NCBI GenBank assembly: GCA_963205465.1
Contig: CAUJKG010000093.1
Location: forward strand, 1 to 6,493
Length of the DNA stretch: 6,493 bases
From: Pseudomonadota bacterium
Lineage (GTDB): Bacteria; Pseudomonadota; Alphaproteobacteria; Rhizobiales; Xanthobacteraceae
Direction: 5' to 3'
Under the pieces are notes generated by a model that was not told the DNA's origin, made no database searches, and saw only the letters and a program-made list of their open reading frames with translations. This document shows positions 1-6,162 of the stretch, piece after piece; the first letter of the stretch is position 1, and each line of letters opens with the position of its first letter. The translations under genes were made by a program, and so were the position numbers.

Positions 1-73
1 TGGCCGTCTCGTCACGGGACAAAATCCCTGGTCGGCGAAAGCGACCGCGGAGAACGTAGCGACGCTTCTCTAG
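1..73 (+). CDS. DJ-1/PfpI-family protein, C-terminal end only (partial)
   Basis: Only the last 23 codons are present; the first whole codon begins at base 2 and the TAG stop is 71-73. The frame reads GRLVTGQNPWSAKATAENVA followed by TLL. The TGQNP(W/A)S block followed by a helix containing TAE is the usual C-terminal ending of DJ-1/PfpI (ThiJ, class I glutamine amidotransferase-like) proteins, seen here directly and matched from memory of the family. Members include glyoxalase III or deglycase-type enzymes and proteins of unknown role. The catalytic Cys nucleophile elbow lies outside the window, so activity cannot be judged. The gene runs towards the minus-strand methyltransferase, leaving 102 bases between the two stops. 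The call rests on a short stretch, so another fold cannot be excluded. Confidence 0.7.
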   Translation, partial: GRLVTGQNPWSAKATAENVATLL

Positions 74-175
74 CCGCGCATACGCGTCTGATTGACCCTC
101 GCCTTATGGTTTCGGGTTGCGCATCTTGACGTCGCTCGCAGGCACGCTCGGCTCTTTGTTCAAGGCTGAAATCGG

Positions 176-1288
176 CTAGCCCCATATCCTTTCGGCAGCC
201 TCGACGCACAGCCTGAGTTTTGCCTTCTCGTCGGCTTCGGTAACCGGATTTCCCGCAACGGTAGAGGCAAAGCCGCATTGCGGGCTGATCGCGAGGCGGT
301 CGAGATCGATATATTGGGTCGCCTCATCGACGCGGCGGCGCAGATCATCCAGCTTCTCAAGCTCCGGCGATTTGCTGGTGACGAGGCCGAGCACGACACC
401 CACCCCTTTCGGCACGAAGCGCAGCGGCGAAAAATCGCCGGCGCGCGCGGAGTCGAACTCCAGCAGAAAATGATTGATCCTGGCGCGGCTGAAGAACCGC
501 TCGGCAATATCTTCATAACCGCCCGCAGCCAGATAATGGCCCTTCAGGTTGCCGCGGCACATGTGCACGCCGACGCGCACATTGGCAGGTAGGACCGAAA
601 CCGCTTCGTTGATCGCCTCAATGTAAAGATCGACGAGTTCGTCGGGATCCTGCCCGACCGACTTCACCTTCTCGCGGATCGCTGGATCGCAGAGCATCGC
701 GATCGCGACTTCATCGAGCTGCACGTATTCGCAGCCGGCTTTTGCGAGATCCGCGATTTCTTCCTGGAATACCTTTCCCAGATCGCGGAAGAAGCTCTTC
801 GGATCGGGATAGATCTTTGCGTCGGCAAAATCGCTGCAACGATAGAAATGCATGGTCGAGGGCGCCGGAATGGTGATTTTCGGCGTGCGCTTCGTGTGTG
901 CTTTTACGAACTCGAATTCGTCGACCGCGAGCGGCTGCAAGCGCCTGATCTTCCGGCTCGCATAAGGCGCGGTAAATTCGTATTCGTGGCCGGTGTCGTC
1001 GCGGAAGGTGTAGACCGCGCCCTTGATCTCGAAGCCTTCGGTGCGCTCGACGAAACGGCTCCAGTAAGAGCCGCGGCGGAATTCACCGTCGGTGACGACT
1101 TCAAGGCCGACGCTCTCCTGCAGCTCCAAAACCTCGCGAATGCAGTCGTCCTGGATTTTCGTGAACGTCGCATCGTCGATCGAGCCATTCTGATGCTGCT
1201 TGAAGGCCTGCCGCAACGCGGGCGGGCGCAACAGACTGCCGACATGATCGGCGCGAAACGGCGGACGGCCTGACGCGAGGCGAGACAT
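176..1288 (-). CDS. Cobalamin-independent methionine synthase (MetE C-terminal domain)-like methyltransferase
   Basis: A 370-residue cytoplasmic protein of the short MetE-like family (Bacillus YxjG/YxjH type), about half the length of full MetE, having the catalytic barrel but no N-terminal domain. It opens with FRADHVGSLLRP (residues 11-22), the hallmark start of this group. The four zinc ligands of MetE appear intact: His242 and Cys244 in VHMCRGN, Glu277 in LLEFDS and Cys338 in SPQCGF. YVQLDE (188-193) matches the conserved acidic substrate-binding loop. Full MetE transfers methyl from 5-methyltetrahydrofolate to homocysteine. For these short relatives the methyl donor and thiol acceptor are often unknown, so a true methionine synthase role is uncertain. 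The ATG is supported by a GGGAG ribosome site (complement of 1296-1300) seven bases upstream. It is divergent from the TetR gene, and its upstream region carries the 15-base element shared with the ligase gene. Confidence 0.9.
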   Translation of the reverse strand: MSRLASGRPPFRADHVGSLLRPPALRQAFKQHQNGSIDDATFTKIQDDCIREVLELQESVGLEVVTDGEFRRGSYWSRFVERTEGFEIKGAVYTFRDDTGHEYEFTAPYASRKIRRLQPLAVDEFEFVKAHTKRTPKITIPAPSTMHFYRCSDFADAKIYPDPKSFFRDLGKVFQEEIADLAKAGCEYVQLDEVAIAMLCDPAIREKVKSVGQDPDELVDLYIEAINEAVSVLPANVRVGVHMCRGNLKGHYLAAGGYEDIAERFFSRARINHFLLEFDSARAGDFSPLRFVPKGVGVVLGLVTSKSPELEKLDDLRRRVDEATQYIDLDRLAISPQCGFASTVAGNPVTEADEKAKLRLCVEAAERIWG

Positions 1289-1408
1289 GGCGCTTCTCCC
1301 GGACTTCCGGCTTCGGGCCGGATTCTATAGATCAATAGATAGATCGAAACCGCGCGCCGTGTCAAAAAGCACGCCCCGGCGGCGGCACGAGCGAGGAGAC
1401 AAGCGCGG
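1289..1408. promoter_or_regulatory. Divergent intergenic region between methyltransferase and tetR genes
   Basis: About 120 bases hold the 5' signals of both divergent genes. The AT-rich stretch 1322-1349 stands out from the GC-rich surroundings. ATAGATC occurs at 1327-1333 and again at 1339-1345, a 12-base spacing, with an overlapping ATAGAT at 1335-1340. Between this block and the methyltransferase start lie two mutually exclusive small hairpins (1299-1310, CCGGA/TCCGG; 1307-1321, CCGGC/GCCGG) next to its ribosome site. On the tetR side, GAGGAG at 1393-1398 is a ribosome site ten bases before the ATG. No convincing -35 hexamer is visible for either direction. The location suits autoregulation by the TetR protein, as is common for divergent TetR genes; this is inference. 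Confidence 0.6.
1322..1336 (-). promoter_or_regulatory. Copy 1 of shared 15-base element (candidate TetR operator / promoter core)
   Basis: On the minus strand this reads ATTGATCTATAGAAT, identical to bases 2084-2098 upstream of the ligase. It ends 33 bases before the methyltransferase ATG. It contains the perfect 8-base palindrome TCTATAGA flanked by ATT and AAT arms, and a -10-like TATAGA. Two exact copies, both in front of genes and pointing the same way relative to the downstream start, are unlikely by chance in GC-rich DNA. Binding by the adjacent TetR protein is inferred. Confidence 0.55.
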
Positions 1409-2053
1409 ATGAGAACGCGGCGCAAACCAGAATTGCAGGTCGTAGGCGCGAGCCCACGCGCTACCGCCACGAACCAGCGCCGCCGCCAGAGCGAAATCCT
1501 CGATGCGGCTGCGAAGATCTTCGCGGAGCGCGGCTATTACGGCGCGAGCACGCAGGACATCGCCGACGTCCTCGGCATCCGTCAGGCGAGCCTTTATTAT
1601 TACTTTCCGTCCAAGGAAATCGCGCTCGAACTCGTCTGCATGAAGGGGGTCGAAGGCTTCTTCGAAGCGGCGGCAGAGGTCGCGGCAAAAAAGATCACCG
1701 CCGCCGAGAAGGTTCATGGTCTGGTCGAGGCCCATCTCGCGCCGCTTCTCGATCGTGCCGACTACGTCAAAACATTCCTCAACGAACGGCAATATCTCCC
1801 ACCCGCCTCGCGCAAGAAGGTCGGGAAACTTTCGCGCGCCTATGAGAATGTGATCGAAAAGGTGATCGCGGAAGGGGTCGAAAGCGGTGAATTCCGCAAA
1901 GGTCTCGATCCCAGGCTGATGACGCTCGCGCTGCTCGGCATGTGCAAGTCCGTCTCCGCGTGGATCGGCAAAGACGATCCTTACCAGGTGCCGATGGTTG
2001 CAGAGCAATATGCGCGCATCCTGCTCAAAGGCATCGGCAAAACACGGCGTTGA
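1409..2053 (+). CDS. TetR-family transcriptional regulator with KstR2-like C-terminal domain
   Basis: A 214-residue DNA-binding regulator. After a basic N-terminal extension (1-26), the TetR_N domain runs from about 28 to 75. Its helix-turn-helix is seen in TQDIADVLGIRQASLYYYFP (48-67), ending in the typical YYYF and followed by SKEIALEL. The C-terminal half includes DPRLMTLALLGMCKSVSAWI (167-186) and a final EQYARILLKGI. These resemble the ligand/dimerisation domain of KstR2-type and related regulators of lipid, steroid and aromatic-acid catabolism, several of which respond to acyl-CoA thioesters. The resemblance is from memory. It lies between the divergent methyltransferase and the co-directional ligase, both preceded by the same 15-base element, so it probably represses both and itself. 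Its inducer may be the CoA thioester made by the ligase. The ATG follows GAGGAG at ten bases; no better start is visible. Confidence 0.92.
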   Translation: MRTRRKPELQVVGASPRATATNQRRRQSEILDAAAKIFAERGYYGASTQDIADVLGIRQASLYYYFPSKEIALELVCMKGVEGFFEAAAEVAAKKITAAEKVHGLVEAHLAPLLDRADYVKTFLNERQYLPPASRKKVGKLSRAYENVIEKVIAEGVESGEFRKGLDPRLMTLALLGMCKSVSAWIGKDDPYQVPMVAEQYARILLKGIGKTRR

Positions 2054-2060
2054 AACGCCG
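2045..2060 (+). terminator. Small hairpin spanning the tetR stop codon (possible weak terminator)
   Basis: CGGCGT (2045-2050) and ACGCCG (2055-2060) form a perfect six-pair stem around the loop TGAA, which contains the tetR stop codon TGA. There is no immediate T-run; TTTT appears only at 2077-2080. It could weakly terminate tetR transcription or protect its 3' end before the ligase promoter region. As an efficient intrinsic terminator it is unconvincing. Confidence 0.25.
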
Positions 2061-2136
2061 CCGAATTGGCCGTTGCGTTTTCAATTGATCTATAGAATTA
2101 TTCCGCAACGCCGCTCGATGAAAAAAGGGCCAGCCA
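2054..2136 (+). promoter_or_regulatory. Intergenic region upstream of the ligase operon with shared 15-base element (2084-2098)
   Basis: This 83-base gap holds an AT-rich block within GC-rich DNA. Bases 2084-2098 read ATTGATCTATAGAAT, identical to the minus-strand element before the methyltransferase. It extends to AATTGATCTATAGAATT (2083-2099), so AATT boxes flank a nine-base centre containing TCTATAGA. It ends 38 bases before the ligase ATG, and TATAGA or TAGAAT could serve as a -10. The best -35-like sequence, TTGGCC at 2066-2071, is spaced 19 bases from TATAGA, so an ordinary housekeeping promoter is weakly supported. A ribosome site AAGGG (2125-2129) lies seven bases before the start. 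The gap suggests the ligase operon has its own promoter and is not simply read through from tetR. Confidence 0.5.
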
Positions 2137-4020
2137 ATGGCCGCGCTACAGGGATGGACGCCGGAACGACTGCGCCAGAAAACAGCGCCGCTACTCCTTT
2201 GCGAGCACGCGCGGGCGCAGCCCGAAATCGTTGCCTTCCGTTCGAAGCATCTCGGCATTTACCGAGAGCGCAACTGGCGCGACTACGCTCTGCTCGTTGC
2301 CCGCACTGCGAAGGCGTTTGAGACGCTCGGCCTGAAAGCCGGCGAGCGCGTCGCCATCATGGGCGACGCCTGCGAAGAATGGATGATCTGCGATCTTGCC
2401 GCGCAATCACTCGGCGCCATTGTGTTCGGCATTTACCCGACCGCCTCGCCGAGCGAAACCGAATACCAGATGCAGGATGGCGGCGCGGTTCTCTTCATCG
2501 CGGAAGATCAGGAATATGTCGACCGCATCCTGCCGCTTGCAGACAAGCTGCCAGAGTTGCGCAACATCGTCGTGATCGACGACTCCGCGCTGTTTGCTTA
2601 CCGGCACGAAAAACTCTCCAGCTATCGCTCTTTGCTGGAAGCGGGCGCGGATGCCGATCTGGACTGGCTGGAAGCGAAAGCCGCGAAGGTATCGCCACAA
2701 GCGCCGGCTTTCATCGTTTATACCTCCGGCACTACCGGCAATCCGAAAGGCGCGCTGATCACGCACGGCAAGCATCTGGCCGGCACTTACAACATCGTCA
2801 CGCATTATCCGGCGCTCGCGGAGGGCTCCCTCCGCACCGTCATCTATCTGCCGCTCTGCCATGTGCTCGGCCGCGACGTCGCGGTGACACTGCCGCTGAT
2901 CTCGGGGCTCGTGCCCCACTTCGGAGAAGATGTGAACGATATCGGCGCCACGATGTTCGAAGTGGCACCGCAAGTGCTGTTCACGGTGCCGCGCTATTTG
3001 CAGAAATTTGCATCCACGATTCTTGTCAATATCGGCACTTCATCGCCGGTGAAGCGCGGGGCCTACCGCATGGCGATGCGGCTCGCGCGCGAGCATGTGA
3101 AACGGCTTTACGAGAACCGCGCGAGCGCGCACCAGACCGCACTCTATCGTGCGGCGTGGGCGGCCGTGTTCCGGCCGATCCTGAACAAGCTCGGCTTCGA
3201 CAAGCTCGAACTCGTGCTTTCCGGCGGCGCGCCGCTGCCCGCGGACACCATGGCGCTCTGGCACATGTTCGGCGTCAACGTCTGCGAGATGTACGGGCAA
3301 ACCGAAACCGCCGGTGCGATCATTGCCGGCCAGCGCGGCCCCTTCCCGCGTCCGGGCGACGTCGGGACGGTTCCCGAAGGCTGGCAGATCAAGTTCGGCA
3401 AAGACAACGAAATCCTCGTTCACGGCCAGGATCTCTTCGAAGGATACTGGCAGAACGAGGAAGCGACGAAATCCGTGTTGCAGGACGATGGCTGGCTGAA
3501 GACCGGCGACGTCGGCGAAATGCGCGGCGGACAATTGCGGCTGATCGATCGCGCGCGCGATTTCATCGTGACCTCCGGCGGCAAGACGATTTCGCCCGCT
3601 TACATCGAAAACATCCTGCGCGCCTCGCCCTTCGTAGCGGAAGCGGTCGTGTTCGGTCATGGAAAGAAATATCTCGTCGCCCTGATCGAGATCGACTTCG
3701 ACACCGCCGCCGACTGGGCGCGCGCGAACGACATCGCCTATACCGGGTTCACCAATCTCGCGACCAATCCGGCGCTCGAAAAGCAGATCCGCAAAGAAAT
3801 CGATAAAGCCAACGAACAGGTTGCCCGCGTCGAGCAGATCAAGACCTTCCGCATCCTGCCGAAGGAGCTCGACCCGGAACAAGAAGGCGAGCCGGTAACG
3901 CCGACCCGGAAAGTAAAACGCAATCTCATGTACGAGCGCTTCAGGACGCTCGTGGACGCCATGTACGACGACGCCGAAGAACGCATGCTCTCCGCAGCAA
4001 GCGGCGGCATCGCGCAATGA
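2137..4020 (+). CDS. AMP-binding acyl-CoA ligase (long-chain fatty acid/aromatic acid CoA ligase type)
   Basis: A 627-residue cytoplasmic enzyme of the ANL adenylating superfamily. It should activate a carboxylic acid with ATP to an acyl-AMP and then form the CoA thioester. Motifs in order: P-loop YTSGTTGNPKG (195-205); LSGGAPLP (361-368); the A5 motif YGQTETAG (386-393); A7 with TGDVG (456-460), where Asp458 should contact the ribose; hinge RARDFIVTSGGKTISPAYIE (472-491); and near the C terminus TPTRKVKR (588-595), whose lysines include the likely adenylation lysine. Length and the TPT-K-KR ending fit the long-chain (FadD15/bacterial LACS) branch rather than the shorter FadD branch. Annotated substrate ranges in this branch are unreliable, and the transporter context equally allows an aromatic or alicyclic acid. 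Its stop overlaps an ATG (ATGA, 4017-4020), and the binding-protein gene follows within 20 bases, so the two are surely cotranscribed. Confidence 0.93.
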   Translation: MAALQGWTPERLRQKTAPLLLCEHARAQPEIVAFRSKHLGIYRERNWRDYALLVARTAKAFETLGLKAGERVAIMGDACEEWMICDLAAQSLGAIVFGIYPTASPSETEYQMQDGGAVLFIAEDQEYVDRILPLADKLPELRNIVVIDDSALFAYRHEKLSSYRSLLEAGADADLDWLEAKAAKVSPQAPAFIVYTSGTTGNPKGALITHGKHLAGTYNIVTHYPALAEGSLRTVIYLPLCHVLGRDVAVTLPLISGLVPHFGEDVNDIGATMFEVAPQVLFTVPRYLQKFASTILVNIGTSSPVKRGAYRMAMRLAREHVKRLYENRASAHQTALYRAAWAAVFRPILNKLGFDKLELVLSGGAPLPADTMALWHMFGVNVCEMYGQTETAGAIIAGQRGPFPRPGDVGTVPEGWQIKFGKDNEILVHGQDLFEGYWQNEEATKSVLQDDGWLKTGDVGEMRGGQLRLIDRARDFIVTSGGKTISPAYIENILRASPFVAEAVVFGHGKKYLVALIEIDFDTAADWARANDIAYTGFTNLATNPALEKQIRKEIDKANEQVARVEQIKTFRILPKELDPEQEGEPVTPTRKVKRNLMYERFRTLVDAMYDDAEERMLSAASGGIAQ

Positions 4021-4040
4021 AAAAAGCCAGGAGGAAAGAA

Positions 4041-5201
4041 ATGCTGAAACGAAGTCTGATCGTGACCGCCGCACTCGCCGGTCTCACCGGCGCGGCAACC
4101 GCGCAGGATGCCTATAACATCGGCCTCACCGGCGCGCTGACCGGTCCCGCCGCCGGGACCTATGCGCCCGCGGTCGATGGTCTGCGCATCTACATCGACA
4201 AGGTGAACGCCGCAGGCGGCGTCAACGGCAAGAAGATCAACTTGATCCTGCTCGACGACTCCGCCCAACCCGCACGCGCCGCCGCCAATGCGACCCGCCT
4301 CGTCACCGACGACAAGGTCGTGCTCCTGCTCAACGCAAGCCTTTCGTCGACCTATGCGCCGGTTGTCGGCGAGTCGCAGAAGGCGAACATTCCGCTGATC
4401 TTCGCAAGCTCGGTTTGTCCGAAGGACGTCTATCCGCCGGCGAATGCACTGCAGTTCTGCACCACTGCGTTTGCCGCAACTTATGACAGCCGCGCCGTGC
4501 TCGATTTCGTGAAAGCAACCGCCAAGGAGCCGGTGAAGCTCGGTCTCTCCGCGATGGCGATTCCGATTTCGCGCGGCGAAATCGACTTTGCCGAAGAGCT
4601 TTCCAAGACGCTCGGCATGACGCCAGTCTCGAAACAGATCATCCCGCCGCCGACGCCGGATTACACACCGTTCGCGACCCTGATCAAAGATGCCGGCGCG
4701 AATTGGACCTATTCCTGGGCGCCGTGGGTCACGCAGGTGCGGACGCTCGAAGGCCTGCGCCGCCTCGGCTGGACCGGCGATTACGTCGCCTGGGCGCATC
4801 TCGAAGCCGAAAACGAGCTTGCGCGCCTGAAAGACGGCAAGTTCTTTGTGGTCGGCGCAAACGCGCTGTTCCAGGACAATCTGCCGATCCATAAAGAGAT
4901 CGCCGACGCCGCGAAGGCCGCGAAATCGCAGTATCCGGTGAACCAGATGACCGAAGGCTGGATCGCCGGCATGGTGATCGAAGCGGCTCTGAAAGCCGCA
5001 GGCTGGCCCGCCAACGCGGAGAAAGTCACCACCTCGCTCTCGAACCTGAAGGTAGACCTCAAGGGCCTGCGCGGCGGCGAACTGCAATGGACGAAGGACA
5101 ACCACTTCCGCACCAAGCAGTATTATCGCGTCTATCGCTGGGACGAAGCGAAGGGCGCGATCGTGCAGGTGCGCGACTGGCAAGCCTTCGACGTAAAGTA
5201 A
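4041..5201 (+). CDS. Liv-type ABC transporter periplasmic substrate-binding protein
   Basis: A 386-residue protein of the type I periplasmic-binding fold (Peripla_BP_6, LivK-like), expected to capture the solute for the permeases encoded next. Residues 1-21 form a clear Sec signal peptide: MLKR, a hydrophobic core, then ATA before Gln22. The mature start YNIGLTGALTGPAAGTYAPAVDGLRIYID, split around residue 41, and NAAGGVNGKKINLILLDD (56-73) are the classic lobe I signatures. Cys126 and Cys140 are the only cysteines and could form a disulfide. I prefer the ATG at 4041 over the ATG at 4017. A strong AGGAGG (4029-4034) sits six bases before 4041, and the shorter form gives a standard signal peptide, whereas 4017 adds eight charged residues. 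The family binds branched-chain amino acids, amides, urea or aromatic acids. Cotranscription with a CoA ligase favours an organic acid here, as inference. Confidence 0.93.
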   Translation: MLKRSLIVTAALAGLTGAATAQDAYNIGLTGALTGPAAGTYAPAVDGLRIYIDKVNAAGGVNGKKINLILLDDSAQPARAAANATRLVTDDKVVLLLNASLSSTYAPVVGESQKANIPLIFASSVCPKDVYPPANALQFCTTAFAATYDSRAVLDFVKATAKEPVKLGLSAMAIPISRGEIDFAEELSKTLGMTPVSKQIIPPPTPDYTPFATLIKDAGANWTYSWAPWVTQVRTLEGLRRLGWTGDYVAWAHLEAENELARLKDGKFFVVGANALFQDNLPIHKEIADAAKAAKSQYPVNQMTEGWIAGMVIEAALKAAGWPANAEKVTTSLSNLKVDLKGLRGGELQWTKDNHFRTKQYYRVYRWDEAKGAIVQVRDWQAFDVK

Positions 5202-5223
5202 CTACAAGGAACCGCGAACATCC

Positions 5224-5255
5224 TACCGGGGCTTGGCATCCGCCAGGTCCCGGTA
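5224..5255 (+). promoter_or_regulatory. Intercistronic hairpin between binding-protein and livH genes
   Basis: The left arm TACCGGGGCTTGGC (5224-5237) and right arm GCCAGGTCCCGGTA (5242-5255) pair over 14 positions around an ATCC loop. The only imperfections are two G-U wobbles (5231/5248 and 5233/5246). The following bases (AGAATATCC) contain no T-run, so it is not a standard intrinsic terminator. Stable hairpins after binding-protein genes are known in other importer operons to protect the upstream message from 3' exonucleases and let the binding protein be made in excess over the permeases. That role is inferred here. Confidence 0.7.
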
Positions 5256-5292
5256 AGAATATCCGTTGCCGGAATTATTCCTGGAGAGGCTC

Positions 5293-6162
5293 GTGCAACT
5301 CGCCATCAACATCGCCGTGCTTGCCGCGATCTATGCGCTGATCGCCTGCGGCTACGTGCTGATCTATCGCGTGAGCCGCGTGCTGAATCTGGCGCATGGC
5401 GAATTGATGATGCTTTCGGCCTATCTCCTGCTCACGACCGCTTCGCTGTTTTCCAAAAACCCGCTGGTCGCGATCGGCGCCGCCATTTTCCTGAGCCTTT
5501 GCGTCGGCGTGCTGGTCTATCTCTTTCTCATGCGGCGCATGACCGGCGAGATGGTGCTCGCTGCGGTGCTGACCACCGTTGCGCTCGGCGTATTGCTCCG
5601 CGGCCTTGTCGTGCTGATCTGGTCCGCACAACAGCAGAACCCGGCACAGGCACTCGGCTGGGTGAATTCTTCAATTCCGGTCTTCGGCGGCCGTATCTCG
5701 GCGGCAGGCGCCGCGCTCGTCGTCACCACTGCGCTGGTCTATGCGGGTCTTTTCCTGTTTCTCCGCTTCAGCCGTTACGGCATTCGCATGCGCGCGGCGG
5801 GACAGAACCCGCTGCTCGCCGCACAGCGCGGCATCTCGCTGCATGTGATTTACGCGCTGGCCTGGGGCCTCTCGACCTTGACCGGCGCGCTTGCCGGAAT
5901 TCTGATTTCGCTCGACAGCGGACTGGACAGCACGATGGTGCTGATCGGGCTGAAGGCATTTCCGGCAGCACTCGTCGGCGGCCTCGACAGCCTCTTTGGC
6001 GCTCTCATCGGCGCGCTCATCATCGCCGCCGCCGAGGTACTGATGATCTATTATGTCGATGCGTTGCTCTCCGACGTCGTGCCGTTCCTCGTGCTGATCC
6101 TGATGCTGGTCGTGCGTCCCTGGGGCTTGTTCGGCACGCGAGAGGAGCTCGACCGTGTCTAG
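5293..6162 (+). CDS. livH: Liv-type ABC transporter permease (LivH-like)
   Basis: A 289-residue inner-membrane permease subunit of the branched-chain amino acid (HAAT) type importer family. It has about eight hydrophobic segments and the expected landmarks: YALIACGYVLIYRVSRVLNL near residues 14-33 followed by AHGELMM; cytoplasmic loop RYGIRMRAAGQNPLLAAQRG (161-180), the probable ATPase-contacting loop; and GLKAFPAALVGGLDSLFGAL (219-238). It ends with RPWGLFG. I chose the GTG at 5293 because GGAGAGG (5283-5289) precedes it at proper spacing. The in-frame TTG at 5266 would add nine residues (MPELFLERL) but has only a poor ribosome site; it cannot be excluded. The symbol denotes family resemblance, not proven leucine transport. 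Its end overlaps the next permease start by eight bases, implying translational coupling. Confidence 0.9.
   Translation: MQLAINIAVLAAIYALIACGYVLIYRVSRVLNLAHGELMMLSAYLLLTTASLFSKNPLVAIGAAIFLSLCVGVLVYLFLMRRMTGEMVLAAVLTTVALGVLLRGLVVLIWSAQQQNPAQALGWVNSSIPVFGGRISAAGAALVVTTALVYAGLFLFLRFSRYGIRMRAAGQNPLLAAQRGISLHVIYALAWGLSTLTGALAGILISLDSGLDSTMVLIGLKAFPAALVGGLDSLFGALIGALIIAAAEVLMIYYVDALLSDVVPFLVLILMLVVRPWGLFGTREELDRV

Noticed and set aside
74..175. Possible terminator or small gene between the convergent DJ-1 tail and methyltransferase stop
   Set aside because: Only a four-pair stem (CGCG-CATA-CGCG, 75-86) is visible with no T-run, and no open frame here has coding character.
2066..2096. Standard sigma-70 promoter TTGGCC-19-TATAGA before the ligase
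   Set aside because: The spacing is long and the -35 match weak, so I kept only the shared element as supported and did not claim a defined promoter.
2379..3806. Plus-strand open frame (475 codons) in a second frame inside the ligase
   Set aside because: The arginine-rich low-complexity translation is a typical out-of-frame product. No independent ribosome site or motif is visible.
3040..4074. Antisense open frame (344 codons) opposite the ligase
   Set aside because: It is wholly opposite a gene with complete adenylating-enzyme motifs, lacks recognisable domains, and is best explained by codon-position GC bias.
3738..5183. Long antisense open frame (481 codons) across the ligase end and binding-protein gene
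   Set aside because: It is the mirror of two well-supported genes. Its translation has the arginine/glycine/histidine-rich look of a GC-rich shadow frame, it matches no family I recognise, and it crosses a gene boundary.
5224..5255. Reading the intercistronic hairpin as a rho-independent terminator
   Set aside because: No T-run follows, and the operon clearly continues with livH and livM, which overlap each other.
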